64,000 nucleotides of DNA from Nevskia sp964451925 (GTDB lineage: Bacteria; Pseudomonadota; Gammaproteobacteria; Nevskiales; Nevskiaceae): positions 16,277-80,276 of the forward strand of contig CAYVKA010000017.1 of the NCBI GenBank assembly GCA_964451925.1. The letters are read 5' to 3'. The position numbers were made by a program, and so were the translations under genes. Below the pieces are notes generated by a model. That model had not been told where the DNA came from. It saw nothing but the letters and a program-made list of their open reading frames with translations, and did no database searches. Numbering within the stretch: position 1 is the stretch's first letter; each line of letters begins with the position of its first letter. Below are positions 15,872 through 25,600 of the stretch, piece after piece.

Positions 15872-18469
15872 ATGCAGCAAGACTATTCGCCGCGCCACGT
15901 CGAAAGTGAAGCGCAGGCTTACTGGAGCGAACATCAGGTTTTCCGCGCCGTGGAAGACCCGGCGCGGGACAAGTTCTATTGCCTGTCGATGTTCCCCTAC
16001 CCGAGCGGGCGCCTGCACATGGGCCACGTGCGCAACTACACCATCGGCGACGTGGTTTCGCGTTACCAGCGTATGTGTGGCAAGAATGTCCTGCAGCCCA
16101 TCGGCTTCGACGCTTTCGGCCTGCCGGCGGAGAACGCGGCGATCAAGAACGGCGTGCCCCCGGCCGCCTGGACTTACTCCAACATCGACTACATGTGCGG
16201 CCAGCTGCGCCAGCTCGGCTTCGCCTACGACTGGGAGCGCAAGCTCGCCACCTGCGAGCCGGACTACTATCGCTGGCAGCAGTGGTTCTTCGTGCAGCTG
16301 TTCCGCAAGGGTCTGATCTACCGCAAGAATTCCATCGTCAACTGGGATCCGGTGGACCAGACCGTGCTGGCCAACGAGCAGGTCATCGACGGCCGCGGCT
16401 GGCGTTCCGGCGCGGTGGTGGAGCAGCGCGAGATCCCGCAGTGGTTCCTCAAGATCACCGCCTACGCCGACGAACTGCTGGACGAGCTGAAGAACCTCGA
16501 GCACTGGCCCGAAGCGGTCAAGACCATGCAGGCCAACTGGATCGGCCGCAGCGAGGGTCTGGAGATCGACTTCAAGCTGGGCCAGGGCAGCGCCACCGGT
16601 GCCGATCATCTCACTGTCTTCACCACCCGGCCGGATACCCTCTACGGCGTCACCTACCTGGCCGTCGCTGCCCAGCACCCGCTGGCGCTGGAAGCGGCAC
16701 AGCGCGACCCCAAGGTCGCCGCCTTCGTCGAAGAGGCGAAGAAAGGCGATGTCACCGAGGCCACGCTGGAGACCATGGAAAAGAAGGGCGTGCCGCTGGG
16801 GATCGACGTGATCCACCCGCTCACCGGCGCGCGCGTGCCGGTGTGGGCCGCCAACTTCGTGCTGATGGGTTACGGCAGCGGCGCCGTCATGGCCGTGCCC
16901 GGCCACGACCAGCGCGACTGGGAATTCGCCCGCGCCTATGGCCTGCCGATCAGGGTCGTAATCGGTTCCGCGCCGGGCCAGGCTTCGGATGTCTCCGCTG
17001 CCTCATACGAGGACAAGGGCTGGCTGATCAACTCCGGGGAGTTCGACGACCTCGAATTCAAGCCGGCCTTCGACGCCATCGCCAGCCGCCTGGAAGCCCT
17101 GGGCCAGGGCCGCCGCCGCATCAACTACCGCCTACGCGACTGGGGTGTCTCGCGCCAGCGCTACTGGGGCTGTCCCATCCCCGTCATCTACTGCGAAAGC
17201 TGCGATGCGGTGCCAGTGCCGGAGGAACAGTTGCCGGTGCGCCTGCCCGAAGACCTGGTGCCGGACGGCCGCGGCAACCCGCTGCTGCGCCTGCCGGATT
17301 TCGTCAACGTCCCCTGCCCGCAATGCGGCAAGCCGGCGCGGCGCGAGACCGACACCTGCGACACCTTCGTCGACTCCTCCTGGTACTTCGCCCGCTTCGC
17401 CAGCGCCACTCAGAAGCAGGCCATGCTCGACGGCCGCGCCGCCTACTGGCTGCCGGTGGACCAGTACATCGGCGGCATCGAGCACGCCATCCTGCATCTG
17501 CTCTACGCCCGCTTCTTCCAGAAGCTGATGCGCGATGTCGGCCTGTCCCCGGTGGGCGAGCCGTTCAAGCGCCTGCTGACCCAGGGCATGGTGCTGGCCG
17601 AAGCCTACTACCGCACCGACGCCGCCGGCGGCCGCGAGTGGATCGCGCCCAAGGACGTGGAGGTCGAGCGCGACGCCAAGGGCGCCGCCCTGCGCGCCGT
17701 GCTGAAAAGCACGCGCGAGCCGGTGGTCGCCGCCGGCCTGGGCACCATGTCCAAGTCCAAGAACAACGGCGTCGACCCGCAGGAAATCATCGACTCCCAC
17801 GGTGCCGATGCCGTGCGCCTGTTCATGATGTTCACCGCCCCGCCGGAGCAGACCCTGGAGTGGAGCGACGCCGGCATCGACGGCGCCGCGCGTTTCCTGC
17901 GCCGCGTGTGGAAGCTGGTCTATGAGCACATCCAGGCCGGGCCCGCCGCCGCGCTGGACGTGGCCGCCCTCAGCGCCGAGCAGAAAGACCTGCGCCGCAA
18001 GCTGCACGATGCCCTGGCCCGCATCGGCAACGACTTCGAGCGGCGCTTCAGCTTCAACACCGCCATTGCCGCCTGCATGGAGCTGGTCAACAGCCTGTCG
18101 CGTTTCGAGGATGTCAGCGCCAACGGCCGCGCCGTGACGCAGGAGGTGCTCGACGCACTGGTGCGCGTGCTGTCGCCGATCGTGCCGCACATCGCCCACC
18201 AGCTGTGGTTCGCGCTGGGCCACGACCGGCCGGTGATCGATGCGCCCTGGCCGCAGGCCGACGCCTCCGCCCGCGTGGCCGACAGCGTGCTGCTGGTGGT
18301 GCAGATCAACGGCAAGCGCCGCAGCGAGATCATCGTGCCCACGGATGCGGGCAGGGAGCAGATCGTCGAAGCTGCGCTGGCCGACGACAATGTGCGGAAA
18401 TTCCTGGCCGGCCAGCCGGTCAAGAAGACCATCGTCGTTCCCGGGAAGCTGGTAAATTTCGTGGTGTGA
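15872..18469 (+). CDS. leuS: Leucyl-tRNA synthetase
   Basis: This class I synthetase charges tRNA-Leu. The protein has 865 residues, typical of bacterial LeuRS, with HMGH at residues 49-52 after PYPSGR, the CP1 editing domain (TTRPDTLYGVTYLA), the DSSWYFAR/WLPVDQYIGGIEHAILHLLYARF region, and the second signature at about 626-630. The first lysine of KMSKS is replaced: the sequence reads G-T-M-S-K-S-K. The C-terminal anticodon and leucine-specific domains are complete, ending in PGKLVNFVV. The stop overlaps the GTG of lptE. Confidence 0.98.
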   Translation: MQQDYSPRHVESEAQAYWSEHQVFRAVEDPARDKFYCLSMFPYPSGRLHMGHVRNYTIGDVVSRYQRMCGKNVLQPIGFDAFGLPAENAAIKNGVPPAAWTYSNIDYMCGQLRQLGFAYDWERKLATCEPDYYRWQQWFFVQLFRKGLIYRKNSIVNWDPVDQTVLANEQVIDGRGWRSGAVVEQREIPQWFLKITAYADELLDELKNLEHWPEAVKTMQANWIGRSEGLEIDFKLGQGSATGADHLTVFTTRPDTLYGVTYLAVAAQHPLALEAAQRDPKVAAFVEEAKKGDVTEATLETMEKKGVPLGIDVIHPLTGARVPVWAANFVLMGYGSGAVMAVPGHDQRDWEFARAYGLPIRVVIGSAPGQASDVSAASYEDKGWLINSGEFDDLEFKPAFDAIASRLEALGQGRRRINYRLRDWGVSRQRYWGCPIPVIYCESCDAVPVPEEQLPVRLPEDLVPDGRGNPLLRLPDFVNVPCPQCGKPARRETDTCDTFVDSSWYFARFASATQKQAMLDGRAAYWLPVDQYIGGIEHAILHLLYARFFQKLMRDVGLSPVGEPFKRLLTQGMVLAEAYYRTDAAGGREWIAPKDVEVERDAKGAALRAVLKSTREPVVAAGLGTMSKSKNNGVDPQEIIDSHGADAVRLFMMFTAPPEQTLEWSDAGIDGAARFLRRVWKLVYEHIQAGPAAALDVAALSAEQKDLRRKLHDALARIGNDFERRFSFNTAIAACMELVNSLSRFEDVSANGRAVTQEVLDALVRVLSPIVPHIAHQLWFALGHDRPVIDAPWPQADASARVADSVLLVVQINGKRRSEIIVPTDAGREQIVEAALADDNVRKFLAGQPVKKTIVVPGKLVNFVV

Positions 18470-19119
18470 ACATCCGCGCGACTCAATCCTCCCGGCTGTG
18501 GACCGGCGCCACGGCGCTGGCCGGCCTGCTGCTGGCCGCGGCGCTCGCCGGCTGCGGCTTCCACCTGGCCGGCGAGCGGCCGGTGCCGCCGGCGCTGAGC
18601 TCGGTTTACATCGACATGGTGCAGCCTTACCGCGTCGGCACGCCGCCGCTGGAAACCGCCCTTCAATCCCGCATCGCCGCCCGTGGCGGGCTGGTCAAGA
18701 GCCACATCGGCGATGCCAGCGCGGTGCTGCGCCTGTCCGACCTTAGCGAAACCCGCGAGGTGCTGTCGATCGGCGCTGATGGCCTGGCCAACGAATACCG
18801 CCTGGTCACCCAGGTCACTTTTGAACTGCATAGCGGCGAACAGGAACTGGTGCCGCCCCAGCCGCAGGGCGTGTCGCGCACCTACAGCTTCAGCGTCGAC
18901 GAGATACTCGGCAAGGAGGCGGAGGAGTCGCGCCTGCGCAATTACATGCAGGACGAGCTGGCCCAGCTGATCCTGCTGCGCATCGACGCCGCGCTGGCGC
19001 ACACCGTGCCGCCGCAGCCGGCACCCGAACCGCCGCCACCCGGTCCGCCGGTGGAGACACCGGTAACGCCGAGCGTGGTGCCGCCGCTGCCACCGGCTCC
19101 CGCGCCGCCGCAGTCCTGA
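18466..19119 (+). CDS. lptE: LPS-assembly lipoprotein LptE
   Basis: This outer-membrane lipoprotein plugs LptD for LPS insertion. The GTG at 18466 overlaps the leuS TGA and gives a 217-residue protein. Its signal sequence ends in the lipobox LAGC, with Cys30 as the acylated residue, followed by GFHL as in other LptE proteins. The LptE fold runs to about residue 180 (ILGKEAEESRLRNYMQDELA). An unusual tail of about 35 residues rich in Pro follows (PEPPPPGPPVETP and more), absent from most homologues. leuS-lptE order is conserved in gammaproteobacteria, but the usual next gene, holA, is missing here. Confidence 0.88.
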   Translation: MNIRATQSSRLWTGATALAGLLLAAALAGCGFHLAGERPVPPALSSVYIDMVQPYRVGTPPLETALQSRIAARGGLVKSHIGDASAVLRLSDLSETREVLSIGADGLANEYRLVTQVTFELHSGEQELVPPQPQGVSRTYSFSVDEILGKEAEESRLRNYMQDELAQLILLRIDAALAHTVPPQPAPEPPPPGPPVETPVTPSVVPPLPPAPAPPQS

Positions 19120-19308
19120 GCGGAGGTCTGGCCTGCCGGCCAGCTGCGTCACAGCGATGGCGGCGCGGCCCGGGCACCTTGCACCTGCGCCGCGCCGGTA
19201 TGGCCCGGCGGTTCTGGCCGGGTGTAAGGCGGCTTTTTTATACTGCACACGGCCCCCGCACAAGGATGTCGCGGCGGCCGTACCAATCCCCCAGCAAGGA
19301 AGACCATC

Positions 19309-20028
19309 GTGAAGCCATGGAAACTGCTCGCCGCGGCCGCGGCGCTGACCCCCTCGTTGTGCCTGGCCGATTCGCCGTGGAGCGGCGATGCCTCCGCCGG
19401 CTACATCCGCACCACCGGCAACACCAACAGCACCGCTCTCAATTTCAAGGGCGCTCTCGACTGGAAATCCTCTCCCTGGGAGAACCAGTTCAACGCCCTC
19501 GGCACCTACGGCAGCAGCAAGGGCACCTCCACCACTGAAAGCTACCTGATGGGCGACAAGCTCAGCTACGACCTCAGCCCCAAGGCCTACGTCTTCGGCG
19601 GTCTCGGCTACAGCAACGACCGCTTTGCCGGTGTCGTATCGCGCTTTTCCGAGTCGGTGGGCTATGGCCGCCACGTGCTCAAGACCGACCGCCAGACCCT
19701 GGACATCGACGCCGGCGTCGGCGCCAGCCAGTCGCGCAACGAGGGCGAGACCGATTACAACGACCAGCTGATCGGCGTCTTCAACCTGGCCTACCTGCTG
19801 AAGATCACGCCGACAGCGCAGTACAAGCAGACCCTGCACGTCGAATCGGGCGTGGAAAACACCTTCATCAATCCGGTTGCCGAGCTGAAGCTCAACATCA
19901 TCGGCAACGTCTCCGCCACCATCGGCTACGACTGGCGCCACAACACCTCGGTGCCGTCCGGCAGTGTGCACACCGACACCATCACCACCGTCAACTTCGG
20001 TTACAGTTTCGGCAAGAAACCCGCCTGA
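19309..20028 (+). CDS. DUF481 (YdiY-like) outer-membrane beta-barrel protein
   Basis: This 239-residue protein has a signal peptide ending near residue 21 (TPSLCLADSP). It contains repeated amphipathic strands with alternating aromatic and polar residues (GDASAGYIRTTGNTNSTALN, YVFGGLGYSNDRF) and a terminal strand VNFGYSFGKKPA, as in the DUF481/YdiY family of salt-induced outer-membrane proteins. The exact function of the family is unknown. A TATACT -10-like sequence at 19239-19244 suggests its own promoter. It occupies the position usually held by holA after lptE. Confidence 0.82.
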   Translation: MKPWKLLAAAAALTPSLCLADSPWSGDASAGYIRTTGNTNSTALNFKGALDWKSSPWENQFNALGTYGSSKGTSTTESYLMGDKLSYDLSPKAYVFGGLGYSNDRFAGVVSRFSESVGYGRHVLKTDRQTLDIDAGVGASQSRNEGETDYNDQLIGVFNLAYLLKITPTAQYKQTLHVESGVENTFINPVAELKLNIIGNVSATIGYDWRHNTSVPSGSVHTDTITTVNFGYSFGKKPA

Positions 20029-20042
20029 GCGAACGAAGCCCT

Positions 20043-20351
20043 GTGAGCTACTACCAACACCACGTCTTCTTCTGCTGCAACCAGCGTGACGGCGGGCGCA
20101 CCTGCTGCAACGACAAGGGTGCCACGCGGCTGCGCGACTACTGCAAGAGCCGCGTCAAGCAACTCGGCCTCGCCGGCCAGGGCCGCGTGCGGGTCAACAT
20201 GGCCGGCTGCCTGGACCGCTGCGAGGAGGGGCCCACCGTGGTGGTATACCCGGAAGGCGTGTGGTACCGCTATGCCAACGAGCAGGATGTCGACGAGATC
20301 ATCGACAGCCACCTGCTCAATGGGCGTGTAGTGGAGCGCCTGCGGATCTAG
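20043..20351 (+). CDS. Thioredoxin-like [2Fe-2S] ferredoxin
   Basis: This 102-residue protein has a GTG start. Cysteines are at 11-12, 21-22, 34, 56 and 60. The C-x9-C...C-x3-C spacing (FFCCNQ...TCC...AGCLDRCEEGP) and PTVVVYPEGVWY match thioredoxin-like [2Fe-2S] ferredoxins related to NuoE and CobW-linked (2Fe-2S) proteins. It is probably a cytoplasmic electron carrier with unknown partner. Its last 35 bases overlap the 3' end of mltF on the other strand. Confidence 0.85.
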   Translation: MSYYQHHVFFCCNQRDGGRTCCNDKGATRLRDYCKSRVKQLGLAGQGRVRVNMAGCLDRCEEGPTVVVYPEGVWYRYANEQDVDEIIDSHLLNGRVVERLRI

Positions 20352-21792
20352 TCAGGCGCTCCCGCGCGGAAGTCGGGCGCAGGCCCTCGGGCGCTGGATT
20401 GGGCGCGGCCGGTGGGCTGCCCGCTGCTTCGCTTTGTGTCATCCACGACAGCATATCGTAGTAGTTGCGCACATTGCCGACGAAGCCCACCGCCTCGCGC
20501 CCGCGGGCGTAGCCATGGCGCGTCTTCTTGAACCAGCGTTCACGGCTGAGCAGCGGCAGGGCGTTGCGCACGTCCAGCCAGCGGTTGGGATCGCCGCCCA
20601 GCTGCGCCGCCAGCGCGCGCGCGTCGAGCAGGTGGCCGACGCCCTGGTTGTACGCCGCCAGCGCCATCCAAGTGCGATCCGGTTCGCCGATCTGCGGCGG
20701 CAGCTGCGCCAGGATCTGCTGGAAATAACGTGCGCCGCCGCGGATGCTTTGCGCCGCGTTGCCGCGATCGGCAATCTCCAGCTGCGCCGCGGTCTGCGAC
20801 GTCAGCATCATGATGCCGCGCACCCCGGTCGGGCTCACCGCTGCCGGGTCCCAGTGCGATTCCTGGTAGCCGATCGCCGCCACCACCCGCCAGTCCAGAC
20901 CGTAGCGCCGGGCCGCCTCCTCGAAGAAGGCGCGGAAACGCGGCAGGCGCTCCTGCACGTCGGCAGTGAAGCGCACCACGCCCAGATAGTCGGTCTCGCC
21001 GATATGGCCGAAATAGCGGTCGCGCAGGCGCGCCATCTCGCCCTCGCCCATGCGGTGCAGGTATTCCTGCACCGCGTTGTACAGCGAGTTGTCCTCGGTC
21101 TGCGGCAGCGCCCAGGCCAGCTCCTGCTTGTCCGACACCGCGAACGCCACGCGCAGGTTGGGGTAGTAGCGCTGATTGATCGCCACCAGGTCGGAGTTGG
21201 CAATGGTGTAGTCGAGCTCGCCGTTGGCCACCTGATACAACAGGTCGTCCACGTCGTTTTCGGCGTCCGCCGCATTCCATTTCAGCGCGGGGTATCGCGG
21301 CTTGAGCGCGTTCAGGATCTCCTCGCCACTGCTACCGGGCACCACGTCCAGATCACCGTGCAACTCGCCGAGGTTCTGCGGCGCGCCGTCGTCGCTGTTG
21401 TAGACCAGCTGCAATACCACCTGCTGCAGCGGGCGCGAGAAGCGCACCCGGGCCTGGCGAGCCGGCGTGATGTTGATGCTGGCGGCCGCCAGGTCGGCGT
21501 TGCCGGCCGCCACCGCGTCCACCGTTTCCGGGGTGCTGTCGAAGAACTGCAGTTCGAGCCGCACCCCGAGCTTGCTGGCCAGGCCCTGCAACAGGTCGCA
21601 CTCATAGCCGGTCAGGCCCTGCGGGCCGTCGTAGCAGGTGGTGGGGCTGTTGGTGGTGGCCACCACCAGCTTGCCCAGCATCTGCACCCGCTCCAGCGCC
21701 GTAGGCTTGGGCGAGCAGGTCGACAGCGGCAGCAGGCTCAGCAGCAGCAGCCACCGCGACAACGCGTTCGTCTGGCGCAACAAGGCTATCAT
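20317..21792 (-). CDS. mltF: Membrane-bound lytic murein transglycosylase F
   Basis: This exolytic transglycosylase cleaves glycan strands of peptidoglycan. From the ATG at 21792 the protein has 491 residues. It begins with a signal/lipoprotein-like sequence (SLLPLSTCSPKP, possible acylated Cys26), then a periplasmic solute-binding-like regulatory domain (LVVATTNSPTTCYDGPQG to about residue 260), then the SLT domain with catalytic Glu in GYQESHWDPAAVSPTGVRG and the AYNQGVGHL motif. A longer reading to 21834 is open but would put 14 residues ahead of the signal. The tail is rich in Pro and Ala. The 3' end overlaps the ferredoxin gene antisense. Confidence 0.92.
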   Translation of the reverse strand: MIALLRQTNALSRWLLLLSLLPLSTCSPKPTALERVQMLGKLVVATTNSPTTCYDGPQGLTGYECDLLQGLASKLGVRLELQFFDSTPETVDAVAAGNADLAAASINITPARQARVRFSRPLQQVVLQLVYNSDDGAPQNLGELHGDLDVVPGSSGEEILNALKPRYPALKWNAADAENDVDDLLYQVANGELDYTIANSDLVAINQRYYPNLRVAFAVSDKQELAWALPQTEDNSLYNAVQEYLHRMGEGEMARLRDRYFGHIGETDYLGVVRFTADVQERLPRFRAFFEEAARRYGLDWRVVAAIGYQESHWDPAAVSPTGVRGIMMLTSQTAAQLEIADRGNAAQSIRGGARYFQQILAQLPPQIGEPDRTWMALAAYNQGVGHLLDARALAAQLGGDPNRWLDVRNALPLLSRERWFKKTRHGYARGREAVGFVGNVRNYYDMLSWMTQSEAAGSPPAAPNPAPEGLRPTSARERLTRSAGAPLHAH

Positions 21793-22116
21793 CGGGTCTT
21801 GCGGGATTTCTCTCTGGCTCCCGGCAGCGTCCAAAAGCAGCGGCGGGAGAGACCCGGCTGCGTCTGAAAGGCGCAGGGCCAGGCATCATTGCCGCATTGG
21901 ACCGCATTTTCCGGCTGCAATTCCGTGCTGCCCCGCCCGAACGGCTCGGCCGGGCGGCCAAATTGTCGGCAATCGGGCCGTCCATCCGTGCTCCAGGGTT
22001 GTCCACGGATCGGCTCCAAGCTGCTAAAATAACACTTCGGGCGCGGTCCCTCCCGGGAGGGGCGCCCGCTGCAGCGTAAAGAAGCATCAACGCTCCGCGC
22101 TGCGTTTCACCAACCC
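21793..22116. other. Gene-free leader between mltF and tRNA-Ser
   Basis: No protein gene is supported over these 324 bases. A TAAAAT -10-like hexamer at 22025-22030 is followed by a G/C-rich discriminator and lies about 80 bases before the tRNA, so it could be the tRNA-Ser promoter. The matching -35 (TTGTCC at 21999) is at 20-base spacing, which is too long to be convincing. Confidence 0.4.
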
Positions 22117-22209
22117 GGAGAGGTACCGAAGCGGTCATAACGGCGCCGACTCGAAATCGGATGGGGGATGAAAGTCCCCACAGGAGTTCGAATCTCCTCC
22201 TCTCCGCCA
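22117..22209 (+). tRNA. tRNA-Ser (anticodon CGA)
   Basis: This is a complete 93-base serine tRNA including encoded CCA. The acceptor arms GGAGAGG and CCTCTCC pair fully. The anticodon loop is CTCGAAA with CGA at the centre and a CCGA/TCGG stem. The long variable arm TGGGG...CCCCA is typical of Ser, and the T arm is AGGAG-TTCGAAT-CTCCT. The top anticodon-stem pair is G-A, a minor irregularity. Confidence 0.97.
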
Positions 22210-22259
22210 TTTTTCTGTTTTTCTTGGCAAAACTGCCGAGCTCCTTGCTGAGATCCACC

Positions 22260-22281
22260 CCCGGTTTCTTCGGAAACCGGG
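22260..22281 (+). terminator. UUCG-loop hairpin downstream of tRNA-Ser
   Basis: CCCGGTTTC pairs perfectly with GAAACCGGG around a TTCG tetraloop, about 50 bases after the tRNA. The following sequence (TGGTTTGG) is only weakly T-rich, so it may be a transcript-end stabiliser rather than a classical terminator. Confidence 0.45.
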
Positions 22282-22647
22282 TGGTTTGGCCTGGGTGCAG
22301 GCGTCCATCGACGCCGGGCGGCAGAACCGGCTGCCGGATCAATCCGCGCGCAAGCCATCATGCTGTCCGAAGCGCCACCTCAAGCGGCAGGCCGCGACCT
22401 ATCAGCACAACCCGACCTGCACACGCGCGCATTGCCGAGATGCTCCAGTTTGCGCTCAAGACCTGTGTGCGCCGGGAGAAACTCGTGAAGTAACTGCCCG
22501 CGCCGTTCCCCGACGAACGGTCGTCGGTTCGGCGTGATGTTTCGTTGATTCCGCTCACTAGGGAACAAGCGGCCAATTTGCGTCCAGGTGTGGTTCGTCC
22601 GGTCGCCAAGCGGCAGTGATCGGTTGCCGTAGCCTAGGGAGCGAAGC
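22282..22647. other. Gene-free region between tRNA hairpin and sedolisin gene
   Basis: I see no coding region, repeat or clear promoter here. The only translation-related signal is a weak GGGAGC about seven bases before the sedolisin ATG. Confidence 0.4.
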
Positions 22648-25600
22648 ATGAGACAAGGGACTTCAAGCCGCACCTGGATTGATATCCGGACGGAATTGGT
22701 GCGGAGCTTCTTCGGAGGCGCTTTGTCAGGGCTGGCCCTGATCATGGCATTCGAACAGGCCGCATGGGCTGGCAGCGATCTCCCACGCCTGCAACAAACT
22801 CCCCTCGCGGCGCAGGAGAGCCCTGCGTTCGGGCTGACGCCATCCGGGAAAGGCGCTCACGTCTTCGAACAATGGAGTGGCTCGGGCCTTGCCAGATACA
22901 TGACTGGCGCAGAGGGCACTCACCAGGCTGTTGCGAACGTCACTCCGCCGGCGACAGTCCCCGGCGATCAGGCTTCCATCCCGATCGGCCCCGATCCCGG
23001 CCAGGGCTATGTGAGGTTGCCTGGGCATGTGCTGCCGGGTCTGGAGAACGCCGCGCCAGCGCCGTTCGAGGGTGTGCCGCTGTCACCCTACGCTTTGGCC
23101 GCGCAGGAGCGGATGACGCTGACCGTCGTGCTTCAGCGTGAGGACCAGGCTGGGTTCGATCGCTACTACGCGGAGGTTTATGATCCGCATGCGAAGCGCT
23201 ACCGTCACTTCTTGACGCAGGCGCAGCTTGCCAATCGGTACGGACCTGCGCGCACCAGCTACCGGCAGGTACTAGGCTGGCTGCACGGACAAGGCTTCAA
23301 GCTGATCGAGGGCTCAAAAAATCGCTTGACGCTAACCGTAAGCGGTACGCGCGCGCAGGTCGAACAGGCCTTCTCGACCCGCATTTCCGACTACAGCTTC
23401 GGCGGCGCCCAGTTCTTTGCCAACGACCGCGACCCGGCCGTTCCGCTGCCGATCGCGCAGCACGTCGCCGTTATCGGCGGGCTTTCCGCAGCTGCGCCCC
23501 CTCAAGCGGCCATCATCGCGAACAACGTCTGCGGCACCAAGAACTACGGCGACCCCAAGAAGAAACAGCAGATCGACGTGTGCCGGGCCAAGGTGATGCT
23601 GGCCGTGTACAACTATGGATTTTGTGGTCTGGCAGGGTTTGCCGGACTGGCGGGTCCTTTCACCATTCCGGCAACCGCATTTTTCGGCGTACTCTGCGCG
23701 CTGTTCGGTGCGCTAAACCTGCTTGATCAGCTGAACGGCATCAAGCCAAAGTCCGCACTGCTGGAAGGATCCGCCGCTGCTGGCTCCACCAGTTCTGCCG
23801 GCGGAACCGGGCAAACGATCGGGCTGCTGGAATTCGACAGCTTCAACAGCGGCGATGTCAGCGACTTTCTGACCCTGATCGGGGCGTCCTCGACGCAGAT
23901 CGGGAATCTGTCGGTCAAGGCCGTCAACGGCGGCGTAGCGGCCGTAGGCAGCGGCGAAAGCGAAGTATTGCTCGACATCGACACCGTTATGGCGCTGGCG
24001 CCAGGCGCCAAAGTCGTCGCCTACGAAATCCCCTTCACAGGCCAGGCCTCGAATTACACGGCCGCCTTCAACGCCATGATCAATGATGGCGTGACCGTCA
24101 TCAGCAACAGTTGGGCCTCCTGCGAGGATCAAGTGTCCCAGGCGGATGCACAAAGCATCGATACCGTGCTGCAGACTGCGGCTGCATCCGGCATCAGCGT
24201 GTTTAACGGCAGCGGCGACAGTGGCGGCACCTGCCTCGACGGGGCGGCTAGCACGATCACCGTTCCGGCCGATTCACCCAATGCCACTGCGGTCGGCGGC
24301 AGTTCGCTGCCGAATGGGCTTGGGCCGGCGCTGACCTACAACGGCGAGGTCTGGTGGGATGGGGCGGGCTCGACCCCGGTAACCGGACAGGGCGGCTATG
24401 GCGTCAGCCGATATTTCACTCGTCCCGGCTATCAGGACGGCATCAGCGGCGCCACCATGCGTTCAATCCCGGATGTCGTGACCGGCGCCGATCCCGCCCT
24501 GGGCACGATCATCTGCCAGGCCGACAACGGTGGTTGCCCCGATGGCCTGCTCAATGGCGGAACCAGCCTGGCAGCACCGGAATGGGCGGCGATCGCCGCA
24601 CTATTGAACCAGGCACAGGGTAAGAATCTGGGCTTCCTGAATAAATTGCTCTATCCACTGGCGGCTACGGATGCGTTCAACAGCGCGGCCTCCATGGGCA
24701 GTGACTTTGCACACGTCGGTTTGGGCTCGCCCAATCCGAATGTCCTGCACCGCCGGTTGAACAATCAAACGGCGGGGACCCCCGACGCGGGTGTATCGCA
24801 AGTCATCCCGCTGGCCCAATCCGGCACCGCCGTGGTCCATGCCGACCTGTCGGTTTCCGTTCCGGCCGACGGAACGTCGCAGGGCGGCGTCCGCGTCACT
24901 CTGTTCGACGCCAACGGAAACACCGTGAGCGGGAAATCCGTGACCTTGAGCCCCAGCGGCGGCAGCGCGACAGTGACGCCGTCCAGTGCGGTGACCACCG
25001 TTACCGATGGCGCCGCCATCTTCACCGTTACCGACCTGACGCCGGAAACGGTGACATTCACGGCCGCCGATGCCACAGACGGGGTGTCGCTGACGCAGAC
25101 CGCGGCGGTTACCTTCGGTGTGCCACCGGCCAGCGGCGCGAGTCTGAACGTCTTCCCGACCAGTGTCGCCGCAGACGGCAGCAGCAGCACCACGCTCACC
25201 GTGGTGCTGAAGGATGCTCTGGGCCGACCGACCCCGGGCAAGCAGATCAACGTCTCGCAGGGCGGCGGACACTCGGTTGTCAACGGCCCGAGCCCCTCGC
25301 TCACCGACGGCAACGGCCAAATCCAGTTCAACGCGACGGACGACATCAATGAAACCGTAACCTACACGGCGGTGGACGCGACCGACGGCAATCTGCCCAT
25401 TCCGGGATCGGGGACCCCGGTCACGTTCAGCAATGCCGGCGCTTCCGACTGCACCGCCAACCCGGCCACGGCCGCCAGCGGCTATGCCCTGACAACCTTT
25501 GCCAGCGGCTTTCCCGGGTCGGACTTCTTCTACTCCAACATCAATTTCGGCGGCTGTCCCGGGGCCGTGAACCCGTATTTCGACGGCTCCGGCGTGGTCC

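Noticed and set aside
17920..19971. 683-residue minus-strand frame opposite leuS, lptE and the DUF481 gene
   Set aside because: Spans three real genes antisense with Arg/Ala/Val-rich low-complexity sequence.
22107..22361. Short minus-strand frame over tRNA-Ser encoding a FELLWGLSSPIRF-type peptide
   Set aside because: This is the well-known artefact of translating the antisense strand of a serine tRNA; no ribosome site or real homologue family supports it.
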